Assembly (NCBI GenBank): GCA_903813345.2
Contig: CAIIXF020000012.1
Coordinates: 26,238,684-26,302,683, forward strand
Reading direction: 5' to 3'
DNA length: 64,000 nt
Origin: Owenia fusiformis
Lineage: Eukaryota; Annelida; Polychaeta; Sabellida; Oweniidae
Shown: one piece after another, positions 43,649 through 56,261 of the stretch
Layout: each line of letters opens with the position of its first letter
Numbering within the stretch: the stretch's first letter is position 1
Notes under the pieces: generated by a model
The model's database searches: none
The model's input: the letters and a program-made list of their open reading frames with translations, nothing else
Told to the model about the DNA's origin: nothing
Position numbers and translations under genes: made by a program

Positions 43649-44407
43649 CAGGGTCGGCCAAAAAAACTCCATATTTTTGATTTCGATATCACATTTTTGA
43701 AAATGCATGGATTTCGGCATGGGCTTTCAATTGAAAGCCCATGATTTCGGTAATTTTTTTCGCAAGAGATGCAGAAATCACATTTGCAATTGTTATTCAG
43801 TTTTTAAGAGCGACACGTAAGGTATGGTGCTCAGTTTCTTCTGGAATATTTGTTTAGAAGTATCATAAGACAAATAAGCTGAAAAACTGATTTGTCATTA
43901 AGAAAATGGTGATTTGGGGAAATCCGCCTCTACAGGAAATTGTAAATCCAATATCTTATTTGTGCTTAACGCTGGATTATATTTCGAATGTTCTTTCAAG
44001 GCTCAGATTAAAACTTTGCTAAAAATTCATTTCACCAAGAATTCGCTTTGATGTTGAACCAGTCCATCTCATCTTTCTTAAAGGTATATAAAACGCTTAA
44101 CTGTAAACATCATACATGTCATGTCCCTCTGACTGACTGTATACGATGATGTGAATCTGGTACGATTATTTGAAACATGGCCAATATATCTGTTTGAATA
44201 TTATCTTGAAAATTGTAATTTAAAAAATAAGACCCCCAGTGTCTGTTAACCTTTCTTATCCCAAAATTGCTGCAAGTTCATAGATCACAAATCAGAAACG
44301 ATTTAAGATTGGATTGCTGCATGCTCAGTAAAATACATTTCGAAAAATATGCATTATCAAAAAGTTAGTGTCGGATAAAAAATGTGGACGTTTTTTGGCT
44401 CACCATG
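43649..44407. mobile_element. Mariner-type non-autonomous element
   Basis: Inverted ends of about 30 bp: CAGGGTCGGCCAAAAAAACT at the left, and the complement of CATGGTGAGCCAAAAAACGT at the right. Both are flanked by TA (43647-43648 and 44408-44409), the target of the Tc1/mariner/IS630 superfamily. A perfect 26-bp palindrome (core GGGCTTTCAATTGAAAGCCC) lies near 43716-43741. No transposase frame is visible. The left end is about 100 bp upstream of the paralogue 3 ATG, so the element may sit in its 5' leader or promoter. Confidence 0.8.
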
Positions 44408-47329
44408 TAAATATTATCTAAATGATCGATGCCTTTTTACGGCCGTGTAGTGCAATTATAAAACATTCCAATTAAACTCTGTAATCGCGAATAAGGAGGC
44501 ACAGCTACAACAAGAGCCCCGAAGTGTAAGGGTATTTTCAATACCAGGAAGTTTATAAGGCTGTATGAGTGAACAGTATTACGAAGGTTTTGTCAGTTAA
44601 TTTGCGACTGCGGTATATCATGGGTCATTCTTTATGAAATAGATATAAATATTATAGGAATATGGTTTTGAAAAATTATCATTTATATCCATACAAATCT
44701 TTAATTATATTAAGGTGAATATCTGGACATCTTTCTCAAGCTCAAGTGATAGTCCATGAAGCCCCAAAAACTACTTTCGTAGAATGGAATAATAGTTTAT
44801 TATCATGATATACTATATATTAAATCATAAATGATATAATGATGTAATGTAAATAATTGTAGATTATACATGTTTTTCTTTTTTTAACTAAATATATAGC
44901 ATAATATTGTACACTTCAATATATGAAGGAATAAAAGTCATACAATACTATAAGAAATTGTATTTTTTACATTGGCCTTTTTTAAGTGAGCTGAATCTGA
45001 TAACCTGTCTTAGATTTCCAAAAATTACATTATTTCCTTAAAATGGCGGCCATTGTGAATTTGGAAACCATTTTGAAAATAAATCCTCTGTGACATATAT
45101 TCCATGCTCTTTGGCATCAGCCTATATTCTTTGACCCAAACCCGACTGAGTTATTAATGATTATATTTTTCAAAAAAATGGCAGTCATTTTGAATCGAGC
45201 AGCCATATTGGAAACGGTATTTGAGTTATCGTAAGGACATACGTACAGAAGGAAGGCTTCTCTAAATGCTTGCACGAACTTAGTTCGGTGGAACTTTAGC
45301 AACGATCGATCACAAGATTGGAAATTCAAGATTACAAGATAATAAGTCTAATTCTACCATGCAATTTTCATATTTGCATATCGATACGAATTAAACACTC
45401 TTTTCTTTATTATGAATATTTTTAGACAGGAAATTTCAGAGCAATTTGGTATTGAATCCAGGTACAGAAAATCCCAGTTATTGTCAAGAAAACATGCCAC
45501 ATAATAATGGTATTACAGCTATACATCTTTCTCCACAACACCCTTCCCTACATGCATGCATTGTGTAATTTATATACTCATCCCCGACCCCCCCCCCCCC
45601 CTAAATGCTGACAGTAGGCTCTGCTATCGTATCATATGTTGGTGTATATCTATAATTTGCTATTTCCCATAAAAGCACAAAACAAAAAGCGATTAGATTC
45701 CTGGATAAAAATAATTGATAGAGGGACATTGATCCGAATGGGTCACGTCTCCACGTACAACGCAAATTCTCTTAACTTAATAACATATCTATTGCATCTT
45801 AAGTAAGAGTGGCCGATATTCGATGGAGACGGACCCAAAAACTGCAAAATTTGGCAATTTGGGTAACAAACTGCCATTATATATTAGGTATTCTTTTTAA
45901 TTTTGGGCCTATTTTAAAGAATTTCAAAGTGGGGGCCACAGAATTTTATAAAGGAACCTTTTTGCTCCCTCCCCCACCCCATCCTCTTTTTCAGATCCAC
46001 CCCTACAATTTATGTACCCATATGCCACCATACTGATCTTTTCTTGAACGGTTGAGATATGTAATAAAATATAAAGAAACTGTTTGAAGATTACTATGTT
46101 TAATTTGAGAAGATAGCGATGAAAAATCACAAGGTAGATTAGTTTATATCGTTCATATGTTTTAGATCTCTGATTTATGGTTGTTGCACACTGTTGATGG
46201 TTCATAGAACACCAACCAATCCTATCCGTTTCATATACATTATGGAAAAGTGTTTTTTTAGTGGCTACCATGCTGGTATTCTCGTAGATTTCATGTAGCC
46301 GTAGCATTGAAGTTATGACTTGCTATTCTACATCAAGATAAAAAAGATAAAAAAGATTCGTATATCAACTAAAACATAACATCGATGCTGGTTGACAAGT
46401 AGTTGATTTGACCTTTCCACACCCTTTATCTAGCGATTACACTAATTTTGAATGGTAGTGGTAAAAACGAGTCACGACGACTAAAAACCCCAAAAGACTA
46501 TTATACCAAATAGTAATTCACCAGCACACAGTGATGCTTATCCCAGATTCTATATACTGTTTTAGAAGTGGCAGATATTAACTTATGCATACCATGTGTT
46601 TTTAGTCTAATCAAACGCATAGGAAAGAGATAAAACAGTTGTTTAAATATGCAGATTGCATGTTTACCCGAGATCAGAATTTCGATGACGAGAAATGGCT
46701 CTGTAACTTTATATGAAGATCGAGATGCTTTATCGTTAAAACATCATATTTATGAAATAAATTAATAATCTTAATGTAGGCGACATCTTTTATATACACT
46801 AATTCATTAGACGCATTTTTATTTCCCACCGTTTGCTCTAATTCATGTTATACGTACATGTAGGGATTAGGAGTGGACATATTTTCTAGATCCTAGCCAG
46901 GTACATTCTTGTCGTAAAGGTGAACAAGGTACATAATGATATATTTTTGTTAAGAATTTCGTGTGTCAACATGGTCCATATATAGTTAATAGGGGGAGGT
47001 GGAGGGAGTCTAGGACTTAACTGACAACATAAGCGTTTTGTGCGACATTGAACTTTTGATGTGCTCCCAAATTTTACTCGTAGTTTTCCGTGTCGAAAAT
47101 ATCGACTTCTATAATTTTTCTTCTTTCTGTACATTTATGTTGGACAATAGTTTTTTTCGCAAATGGTTTTGTTGATAATTTCTCTTCTCTCTGAAATGAC
47201 TTTCTAGAGGTCTAAACCTAAAAGCAGTTTACATTTACTAGACTAAGTATAGTATATGTTTTTCTCACTATAAAGCACAATGGTCTTCTTACAGACATTT
47301 CCTCCGTGACCATCTGACCGTGGGGCCTC

Positions 47330-48080
47330 ATACTTGGTCAACATACTAAGTGGGTCGATAGGCACTTTACGAAGGTCAGAGGTCAAGGTCAATTCAGGGA
47401 CAAAAGTCAATATCTAGGTATATGGCTTTTTAATGCCCTGGGTCTGTGCTGTGACTCAAGATAAGTTGACCCGAGGTCAAGGTCAACTTTATAGATCAAG
47501 GTCATTTCAAGGTCAAAGGTAAATTTGTTGGTAAAAGGTCAATGAAGATTGGCTTCCAGGATCGAAATTCGATATTTTCCAACAAGGGAAACGTCGAATT
47601 ATCGTTATTTTCTAAAATTAAAACCAACCTTAAATTCAAATAAACATTTTAAAAGATTCGAACAAATATCTCGATCATTTTGGGAATTTTTCGTTTGAAA
47701 ATATGGAAATGCATTTCGGTGCTGTCAAGGTCAAGGTTTATGGGTCAAGATCTCAAGGTCAAAGGACGATATCATGGCGTGTTTAGGACCTTGGGGACTG
47801 TTGTGACCATTGGCGACCCAAGATTAGGTGACCTGGGGTCAAGGTCAATTCAAGGTCAAAGGTCGACTTTTAATACCCTTTGCGAATCATGATTAGGTGA
47901 ACTGAGGTCAAGGTTTATGGTTTTCGATCAAGGTCATCTCAAGGTCAATATATAAAGTGTTTGGCGTTTTAAGAATCTTGAAGAATATTGTGACCTTTGA
48001 CAACTCATGATTATGTGACCTGAGGTCTAATTCGAGGTTTTTGGGCCAATGTCATTTCAAGGTCAAAGGTGAACATCAAG
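47330..48080. repeat. AGGTCA-rich diverged repeat
   Basis: About six degenerate units with a period near 115-125 bp each hold phrases such as GAGGTCAAGGTCAATTCAAG and TTCAAGGTCAAAGGTC. The half-site AGGTCA occurs many times, often as direct repeats with 0 or 1 spacer (AGGTCAAGGTCA, AGGTCAAAGGTCA). There are no coding features. Confidence 0.8.
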
Positions 48081-48304
48081 GTATTAGGCGTTTCAAGGCA
48101 TTTGGACAAATTATCTTAAACTCAAGAATTGGTCAAGAACAAACAATCAATATACAGGTATTGAGCAGGTACCATGAAACGTTTCTATATGGGATTACAA
48201 AATTGGAAGCAATATATACGCTAGATCTGATTCTAGTCTCTCGTCTATAAATTTCTTTTAAAATCCAACAAGGCCCTTTAAAATGCAGTTCATTTTAAAT
48301 AATA

Positions 48305-48334
48305 TTTATTTGAAGAAAAAAACAACAATTTATT
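48305..48334 (-). promoter_or_regulatory. Candidate poly(A) signals for the 553-residue ORF
   Basis: Two minus-strand AATAAA hexamers (48329-48334 and 48305-48310) lie about 50 and 75 nt past the TAA stop. Both are well placed to end this transcript. Confidence 0.45.
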
Positions 48335-48382
48335 GCTTTGCCATAAACATATAAATTGCAGCTATGTCTCCTGATTTAATAT

Positions 48383-50044
48383 TTATGCACTCTTTTTCTT
48401 TTGACGTTTTCTAGTTTTCTCGCCTACCCGTTGCAATGGGCCATTAGGATTCTGATCAAATATGGGAAAAACACCTTTCTTAGGTCGTTTGTTTCCCTTT
48501 TTCGTCCTTATAAATCCGACATTTGATTGCACAGTATTTGTAATATCTGTTGTTTCGTCTCTATGTTTGGATACATCCGCTCCTCTCGGAGAGATCCGTG
48601 TATTTGCAAAAGTGTCATATGATACCGGGTCTTCACACATTTTAAGGGTAATCTTCTCGGTCAGTTCTTGATCGCTTAGCACCTTAAACCAGTCTTTATC
48701 ACCTTGAACCATTTTATGATCGTCCTCCCGTAATGTTGATTGAAAGTTCAACGGAGGGAGTGTTCTACCAGGATCGCTTGCAGGTCGAAACGGAGTTGCA
48801 ACATTTGTCATGTCCTCGTGAACTAGATCTTGAAATGAACTCTCAGAACTTGTACTCGCTCTGAGATTAAACGTCCCTTTGATGCTTCTTGGTGTTTGTA
48901 TATCCATTTGAGGTAGTTTAAGTTGATCAGTTTTAATAAAATCCACAGTTGAAACCATCTTGTTGGCCCTTCTTGTCGAAATCGGACTAAGCGTTAGTCT
49001 AGACGGCCTAGGTGGTTTATCGGTTTCAACTTGAGCTAGAGTGTCGTTATTTTGTGTGATTGAATCTTCCGCTATTTTTAATGGAGTCAAAGAAACTGTC
49101 AATTTTGGTATTTTATTTGCACTCTCAGTCTCCATTTTGTTTATCGAAGTAGTGTCGATGTTTTCTAACTCTACAATATTAGACTCTATGTTATTTTTAC
49201 TATTTGATTCAATCATATCGAGATTTGAATTATCCAATATTAAATTGAAATCGGATTTATTGAACGATTGACTATTTTCAATATCAAGCCTTTCAGAGGA
49301 TAAGTCCAAAATCGGGTTAGGCTTTATTGAACTTGATATTATCCCAGTGGGATTACTGGTCTCGAGCGTTGTGTAACTATCAGTAGGGGTTATATGTTTT
49401 TCTTTGAGCTCAGTATCATGAACAGTGGTCTTATCCTTTGTATCCAGTCCTCCTGCTGGGAGTTTCTCCTTTGTATATCGTTTGTATCTATATGGGATAT
49501 CAGGAAGGGATGCTGGGTGTCTATATGTAATCTTAATTCCTCGATTAGCCCTTTGAAATTCATTTACTAATTCTTGCTTTGCGAAATAATCATCGATTGC
49601 ACTTCGAACGCCTTCACTAATTGTACTTTCGTCATTTTTAATGGCGGTGGTACCGTCTTCTGTCTTTCTCTCATTAGGTATTGATGGTAATGGCTTTGAA
49701 ATCCTCGGCAACGGGTTTGGTAACGCTGTAACAAGCACACCCATAAGTGCGATATCATTGCTGGCCGTATGAGTAAACATTTGTCTGTTTATCTTTCGTC
49801 CGATTTTATCTTCAGGAACATCCAGTTTCATTGATGTTGACTTTGATGATAAGGGTTCAAGGTCGTTACCTTTTGAGTTCGACCTAATCCGCTGTAGTTT
49901 AGAGTTCGGTCTGCTAAGTGGTGGCAATACTTTATTACGTTTACGTTGTCTCTGGGCGAAGGTAGGAATACTCGCTGGTAGCCCATGGGCAATGGTACCC
50001 AGTTCCTTTGGGACGTGTCTATCCAGTCTATCCATGCTTGACAT
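48383..50044 (-). CDS. Intronless 553-residue protein of unknown function
   Basis: One uninterrupted frame runs from ATG (50042-50044) to TAA. An in-frame TAA lies two codons upstream of the ATG, so the start is well bounded. The product looks largely disordered: rich in Ser, Thr, Asn, Asp, Pro and Lys, without cysteine-rich, transmembrane or signal segments. It has a basic stretch near residue 35 (QRQRKRNK) and ends in a lysine/arginine tail (KTRKRQKKKSA), which could be nuclear-localisation signals. Repeated PLPRISKPLPSIP-like and RPSRLTLSPIS patches resemble SH3-type or kinase sites. The segment DWFKVLSDQELTEKITLKM (about residues 455-475) looks helical and ordered. I do not recognise the family. 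Frame length and bounding stop support a real gene; a retrocopy is also possible. Confidence 0.65.
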   Translation of the reverse strand: MSSMDRLDRHVPKELGTIAHGLPASIPTFAQRQRKRNKVLPPLSRPNSKLQRIRSNSKGNDLEPLSSKSTSMKLDVPEDKIGRKINRQMFTHTASNDIALMGVLVTALPNPLPRISKPLPSIPNERKTEDGTTAIKNDESTISEGVRSAIDDYFAKQELVNEFQRANRGIKITYRHPASLPDIPYRYKRYTKEKLPAGGLDTKDKTTVHDTELKEKHITPTDSYTTLETSNPTGIISSSIKPNPILDLSSERLDIENSQSFNKSDFNLILDNSNLDMIESNSKNNIESNIVELENIDTTSINKMETESANKIPKLTVSLTPLKIAEDSITQNNDTLAQVETDKPPRPSRLTLSPISTRRANKMVSTVDFIKTDQLKLPQMDIQTPRSIKGTFNLRASTSSESSFQDLVHEDMTNVATPFRPASDPGRTLPPLNFQSTLREDDHKMVQGDKDWFKVLSDQELTEKITLKMCEDPVSYDTFANTRISPRGADVSKHRDETTDITNTVQSNVGFIRTKKGNKRPKKGVFPIFDQNPNGPLQRVGEKTRKRQKKKSA

Positions 50045-52449
50045 CGTTTAGAATGAGTTTTTCAAGGACATAATAGCCAAATTGATATAAAATCCATCAA
50101 GTTTGTCCATCGCTTTGAAATGCGTCTCAATAAAGTGTTGCTGAGTCAATGTGTTGTTTTTCCAAGCTAGAATCGATATGGAGTGTCTTATTCACTCGAC
50201 TATTATTAAAGTCTCGTTCAAGATCAATTGGGCATCTTTTAGAGTCAATAAGTTCTTGAACTTGTATGTGAATCAATTATATGGACCACTTATCAGTATA
50301 ACATGGTCAAACTAAAATATTCTACATGTTCCTTATAATAAGTGTTTACAGTCGTTATCATGACCAGTGATATAAATAAAACCATATCCAAATATTGGAG
50401 TCAAACAGATTTAGTTGATATGGGATTGACACATCCGTGCTATTTGTTTAATGTGTAGATCATTGGTCATTAAGACTTTCCTTTGAAAAATTGTTGTCAT
50501 TCATCAAATGTGTTCAGATGTACAAACATGTTTTGTCAAATAAATACATGCATGCATACAGATCGTCCTGTCAGTCCGTGCCGATTTGCCGTACCTGTAA
50601 ATATTGTGATTTTAAAGCAGTTGGGCGGGTCTGGCTGTTGTTCCGTCCGGAGATAACCACTTGCTTTTTCCTTTGCAATTGTACAAAGTGTTATTCCATT
50701 TGATATGCTAAGTAGCCTAGTTTTATTTACATGGATAAACCAGTAATTGCGATAAATTTAGAATCTAGTTTAGAAGCATTGATTAACTTCCGTTCACTTA
50801 ACAATGCTCCATCATCCATCACTATTATCCTTTGTTTATCTATCGATTATCTTTACATGTGGCCGTTAAACAGTATAATGTTTGTTTTTGAAACACAATA
50901 TAACACCTGAAAAACACAATATTGATGGATTTCCAATTTGGATTCCCAATCAAGGTTGGGGGATTTTATTATTGGAATAAGTTAAACGGCAGATGTGAAG
51001 GTTATTCAATGTAAATCCATTTATTTATATTCCATAACATTTTTGAATAAAGTATCCTTGAAATATGCGATCGCCGTATCTCTTTTATATCGATTCTCAT
51101 AAATCGAGTTAGCTTTTGTATAAGCAGTATGGTGAATGCCAGTGTTTCTCTATCACTCCGAGCTTGCGGCACAGATCTATTGTTATATATTTATTATGTA
51201 CAGGATATAATACAGAATCACGAAATGCCAAACGGGGTATCCATTACCACGTTAAAGTATTACGGTGGTATCATTTGCAATCCAAATATGATGAAACGAG
51301 TTGCGTCTAATAATACAATCATCGACGTACATTATTCTTCCCAATATCGAACGTACTAGTACATGTATGTTTGATGTGGATACCAATCGTCGGGCTGGTC
51401 AGTGACCATGCACATGACAATGTCAACGGTACATGACGATTAACTTACCATTTAAATCCATATACATCTCAATATACTTCCGAAAGCCTTTGTTTCCTGT
51501 CAATATCCTCAGGCAACTTTGCAATTGTCCAAAGAAAACTTGGAATGGTTTCAGATTTGGTCAATAGAGATGTTTGTTGAAATAACATATGAATCAATTC
51601 TGGCAGGAAAGTCGGCTAAATGTTTGTAAATATTTTAAAGGAAAATAAAGCCAAACAAATTTTAAAAGCTTGCCTGCTTAATGTCAACAATTTATTTTTG
51701 TGTACAATGCGTCGGTATTATTATATTGACATTTGATTCATTGCATTTCATCTTCGACCTTTCTAGATATACAACCTTGGAAAACCATAGGTAAATGACC
51801 TTTCACGGTGTTCGTCTCTCTGGCTACACCGTATTATTACGTAAATGTACAATGTATATTACCCTCCAAATTACCTTTCAAGGTGCACGACCTTTCTCAT
51901 CATGCGACCCTCCAAGGTATTATATCTTCTTAAGCATACCATCCGCCACTCAGTCAGGATCAGTAAACTCGTCAACATTCGAAAAGAAAAATCTCATAAA
52001 TTGTACATCTTTGATTTCCAAAATAATTTGTCAGGTGGTTATCAAGATGATAATACACAGTTTAACGCATTTGTTTTGTTTACATCTCGAATCCATTATT
52101 CTCAACAAAGCGTTCACGAAATAAGTATTCGAAATCTCCAAGCATTCACGAAATAAGTATTCGAAATCTCCAAGTGTGGGGTTATAGAAGTACGTTAACA
52201 GATTCCTCTGAAAACAAGATGTAGAATCAAAGTCGTATTCTTCTTATTTAATGCTCACTGACACATTACAGCGAATGTTACATTATAAGTAAATATTATC
52301 GTTCTTAATAATTTTATCAACGTTACTATCTACAGCTGCCATTTTTTATATATTGAATAACAAAAAAATCATTTTGCATTTTGAAATTTATAAGTTTCTT
52401 AGAATACGATATCAATGTGGATGGTACAAATTGGGGTAGTTATTGCCCT
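50045..52449. other. Intergenic, nothing recognised
   Basis: AT-rich DNA without a convincing exon. The only structure I note is a 31-bp direct duplication at about 52108-52172. Confidence 0.5.
52108..52172. repeat. Short tandem duplication
   Basis: CATTCACGAAATAAGTATTC, then GAAATCTCCAAG, occurs twice in direct succession, the first copy with one difference at its start. It looks like a recent local duplication. Confidence 0.85.
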
Positions 52450-52860
52450 CTTAAGATTGTTAGGGGCCCGTCAGTATACATATTGGCTTTGAGAAATCCC
52501 CAAAGATAAAATCTGAGAGATTTAGATCTGGAGAATAAGCTGCCAATATGTTATGAGTTCTGCGACAGATGAGCTGGTCACCAAAGCATTGCTTAAACCA
52601 TTTCAGCGTATCATTTGAAGTGTTGGGGTGGTATTGGCTTGTTGAAACCAATGCCTATCTCCTTAGATGCCCCTTCTGGTGCTTAGTGAACTCCAAAACT
52701 TGGTCAGACCTTGAATATGCTGGTCCTTGTTCATGGGGAAGCTCGTCCCCAGTCATCTTCGAATCAAAAAGGACTGATGATTCCATGTTTGCTCAATGCC
52801 ACCCAGACAGTGCATTGTTCAGAATGCAATGGACACTGTAACACTTCATCAGGAGAATGT
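52450..52860 (-). pseudogene. Decayed mariner/IS630-type transposase
   Basis: The minus strand encodes, in more than one frame, fragments of a DDE/D transposase. VWVALSKHGII resembles the region following the first catalytic block. Further along, TSNDTLKWFKQCFGDQLICRR is followed by AAYSPDLNLSDFIFGDFSK, matching the family hallmark SPDLNPxDFxxWG near the last catalytic Asp. Tryptophan of the WG pair is lost and the frames are interrupted, so it is inactive. No terminal repeats were located, and its ends do not resemble the element at 43649-44407. Confidence 0.75.
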
Positions 52861-53439
52861 AAGCCCCAGTAGATATTGTATATTATACGATCATTTTATC
52901 AACCAGTTAAAAAGCCATTGTTAGTTTAGTGCGCCATCTTTACATTGAAGTATTGATAAGAAATACATTTAGTAAGAATTCTACATATTATTTCTTGTGT
53001 ATGTATCATATTTAAACGTATCTTTATGTATCATATATAAAATGTTGTATTAATTTTCTATTTATCTACCAACTGTAGTGTGTATGTAAACTTAAAATGT
53101 ATGAAAATGATAATAAAAATGTAGTTCAGTAAGTGTTATTTTGAATTGTTTACTTCATCAAAATACATTAAATGATACAGGCATAATATTTTGAAGCATC
53201 CTAATTGATATGTAATATACCTTGCCTATAAAAAGATAAGAAGCAAAAAACATAATTTGAAATGTGAGCAAGTCAAAAAGCTAAAGCCTAAGTTGTAGAT
53301 GAAATGTAAGAACGTGGGAATGCTGTTTGTTTCACTATGTACATATTAATTGAGAAGATATTGCGAATGCTGAAAAAAACGTAACTTCAATTAAAATCAT
53401 AGGGTTACATGGTTTTTGTGTCACTCTGATACACTGCGT

Positions 53440-53640
53440 GAAAAATGGAATTTCTAGACTAAGCACGTCTAGAAACTAAGTCTAAGCACGCCGGGTGCTT
53501 AGGCGTGACTAGTTTTGACACGTCTAGGTACGCGATGAAACCAACTCTAGACATCTCTAGGCACGTCTAAGCACACGCAGTGCAAAGACGTGCTTAGAAT
53601 GTGACAAAAAGTCTTGGCACGCCTTGAGACTAATGATTGA
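53440..53640. repeat. Short array of TAAGCACGTCTAG-type units
   Basis: The motif (C)TAAGCACG(T/C)CTAG and its complement recur about eight times in 200 bp, in both orientations and with variable spacing. This gives many small hairpins. No coding capacity. Confidence 0.65.
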
Positions 53641-54050
53641 AATCTAGAATAAAGTTATTATCGAATCAGGTGAATGTATATTGTTATAAGCAATTATGAT
53701 CAACATTCATAATTTAGACATATTTTCACTGAAATATACTAATTTCTTTTTATCTTTTATCTATCTTATTTATTATTTTGTATAACGAACTGTTCACGTA
53801 TACCATGACGTTTTACATATATGATTGAATAATAAATCACGTACTGTTTAAAGCTTGTAAAATACCAAACAAGCTGTACTGATAACTAGTAAAAATATGT
53901 TTTCCCGGGCATCTATCAAGTTGTTACATCAAACTCCGGGTATCAAGCAAGATACTAGAATAGTATTATTATTGTGCGTCTGACCAAATGGATGAAAAAA
54001 CTGTGTGTTCATATTGTGTATGCAATGTATCATTACTAATTGATATAGGG

Positions 54051-54251
54051 CAGGGGCGAAGCCAGCTTTCATTCAGGATGGGGGGGGGTGCGATCGCCAA
54101 AAACTTTTCGGTTTTCAGTCACGGGGTTGCGATTGTTGCATGAACAAGCCATAAAAATAAGATTTATTTTGAATTTTACAAATTCAAAATCGAGCTTTTT
54201 CTTTCTCATGGTTTTATCTTTTTTGCACCCCCCCCCCTTGCTTCGCCTATG
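54051..54251. mobile_element. Poly-G/poly-C-bounded MITE, copy 1
   Basis: It begins CAGGGGCGAAGCCAGC, followed shortly by a run of G. It ends with a run of C followed by GCTTCGCCTATG, a rough inverse of the start. The AT-rich core contains TTTTGAATTTTACAAA, which it shares with copies 2 and 3. Confidence 0.7.
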
Positions 54252-55581
54252 GACGCAATTAGCATATTCATTTAAGTTGCCTCTCCCGGTAGATACGTGG
54301 AGTTTATAGACCATCCTACGTCTAGAAATTGCAAGAAATTCCACATTTGATGCAGTGATCATACTTGCGAATCATATTGAAATTAATCTTTTTAAGCAAA
54401 CAAGAATTAAAATATAGTTTACGTTACGCTAAAAACAAAAACTCCTTTGCACAATTACAGAACGATGATTCAAAACTGTTTTTTGAAACCCTTTTTTAAA
54501 GAGTACTTTCTCCTATAGTACAGGAAATAATTGTTTGGACGTTGGTCGATATTACATACATCCCCCCCCTCCATAAAATTAGTAACAGGATCCCTTTTTC
54601 GGCCACCTATCTAATCAAATCCTGATTATGATTGGCGATTTAGATAAATTCGTCAAATATCACAAATAACTGAACTACTAGATCTAGCATTGCAATTGAG
54701 GAAATAATTAGATTTAAATATTGATATGCTTCGAAATGAAAACACACGATTGCCAATCTAATGGAAGGGGTGCGTAATGAAGACGCGATATTGTGTTTAC
54801 CGCCCATCGTCCATCGCCCGAAAAGAAAATCACATTGTCCTGACCAATCCCTCTCACAAAAATCGCATTTATCTCAAAATTCACTAACGAAATTGAATTC
54901 TTCTCCCATTTGAAAATTAAGAGATTTTGAAACGAAAGGAGTATGAAGCTCTGTTTGAGCCTATTAAACACATGTGAATGGTAATTTCATCATTATGCTC
55001 TGACACAATTAAAGTCATAGATATCTGAGCAACAAGCGATTTTGTTTGGCCGCTATTATATTGTTTCGTTGATTTTTTTGATGCTGGTGTGTTTATATTA
55101 TTCAATAAAATTTTATATTTCAAAATGTCATTTTAAGTCATCGGATATTTTGTAGACTTATGATATAAGACTTCTGGTTTTGTTTCATCATACAAAGTTT
55201 AGATATGGACTTCGAACTTCAGATTTCATTGAAGAGAGTTAGGAATATCATGATCGGAATTGAATATGGCCTATGGTTTTATACCCTGTGACAACATAAT
55301 ATTAACCTCTGGCCCTCTGGCCCTCTGAGCCCTCGAGAAATGTATCGTGTCCCTTTGGAAGGGTTGGTGAAAGTCCCCCCCCCCTGGCCAAAAAGTCTAG
55401 ATCTTTCAAAAGCGTGCAGCTTTTCACCATTGTGAGCACTTTTCAAATACACCATTAACCATTCCAATGATCGGGATACCATCATGTATTTCACCAGTCC
55501 ATGTTATGTCGATGCACCATTGAAGACTCCTCATTTTCCCAGAAGAACTCAAGTTGATCGAATCTCAAAAGGCACAATCAT

Positions 55582-55837
55582 GCCAGCTTTCAGTCGAGGG
55601 GGGGGGGGGGGGTGATGCCCAAACGAATTTCGGCAGGGGGGTAGCATCGTGGCTTAAACAGACCGATAAATTAATTTTGAATTTTACAAATATTGATGAA
55701 ACTTCTTTCAAAATTGAGCTAGAGGCTCAAAATAAAAAAAAATTTTTACCCTTTTCTTCTTCTATCTCATGGTTCTATTATTGGTTATCGCACCCATCGT
55801 ACCCCCCCCCCCCCTCCCCACTTGGTAACGCCTATTG
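55582..55837. mobile_element. Poly-G/poly-C-bounded MITE, copy 2
   Basis: GCCAGCTTTCAGTCGAGG leads into a long G run. The core shares TTTTGAATTTTACAAA and a CTCATGGTTCTATTATTGG segment with its relatives. A C run and GTAACGCCTATTG close the element. Confidence 0.7.
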
Positions 55838-55867
55838 TTTTTTAAACAGGACATTAACACGCGGTGT

Positions 55868-56261
55868 TAACTTCGACCGTTAATTTGAATTTTTGGCCTA
55901 TTGGATGTTTGAAAATCAAGGATTACGAGTCTCATACTGCACCGTTTTTCTTCAAACTTGTTCCATTCAAAGCATAACAAAAATCCCTTTCTGTTGGTAC
56001 ACTATCCTCTTAAACAGAGTCCCTACTTCCAGCGGCATTTTGGTCCCCATGTGTAAGAAGGCCTTCGAACAGCTGGGGACCAAAACGCTGCTAGAACGAG
56101 GGACTCAGAGTCTCTTTACAAAAAGTAATAGACCGACAGAAAGGCAATTTTGTTTTACTTTAATGGTATAAGTGGGAAGAAAAACGGTGCAGTATGAGAC
56201 TCGCAATCCTTGATTTTCGAGCATCTGGTAGGCCAAAAATTCAAATTAACGGTCGAAGTTA
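55868..56261. mobile_element. Foldback family F1, copy 1
   Basis: TAACTTCGACCGTTAATTTG at the left is mirrored at the right, and most of the 394 bp is self-complementary (GTCTCATACTGCACCG; GTCCCTACTTCCAGC; AACAGCTGGGGACC near the centre). A second, more diverged copy lies 1.5 kb away. No coding capacity. Confidence 0.85.

Larger units (their letters stand above)
43548..48382. other. Upstream region of paralogue 3 and intergenic DNA
   Basis: I see no gene. It contains the mariner-type element at 43649-44407, plain AT-rich DNA from about 44.4 to 45.6 kb, a C-run at about 45590, and the AGGTCA repeat at 47.3-48.1 kb. The promoter of paralogue 3 should lie here. I can point to no convincing TATA or initiator. 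Confidence 0.55.
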
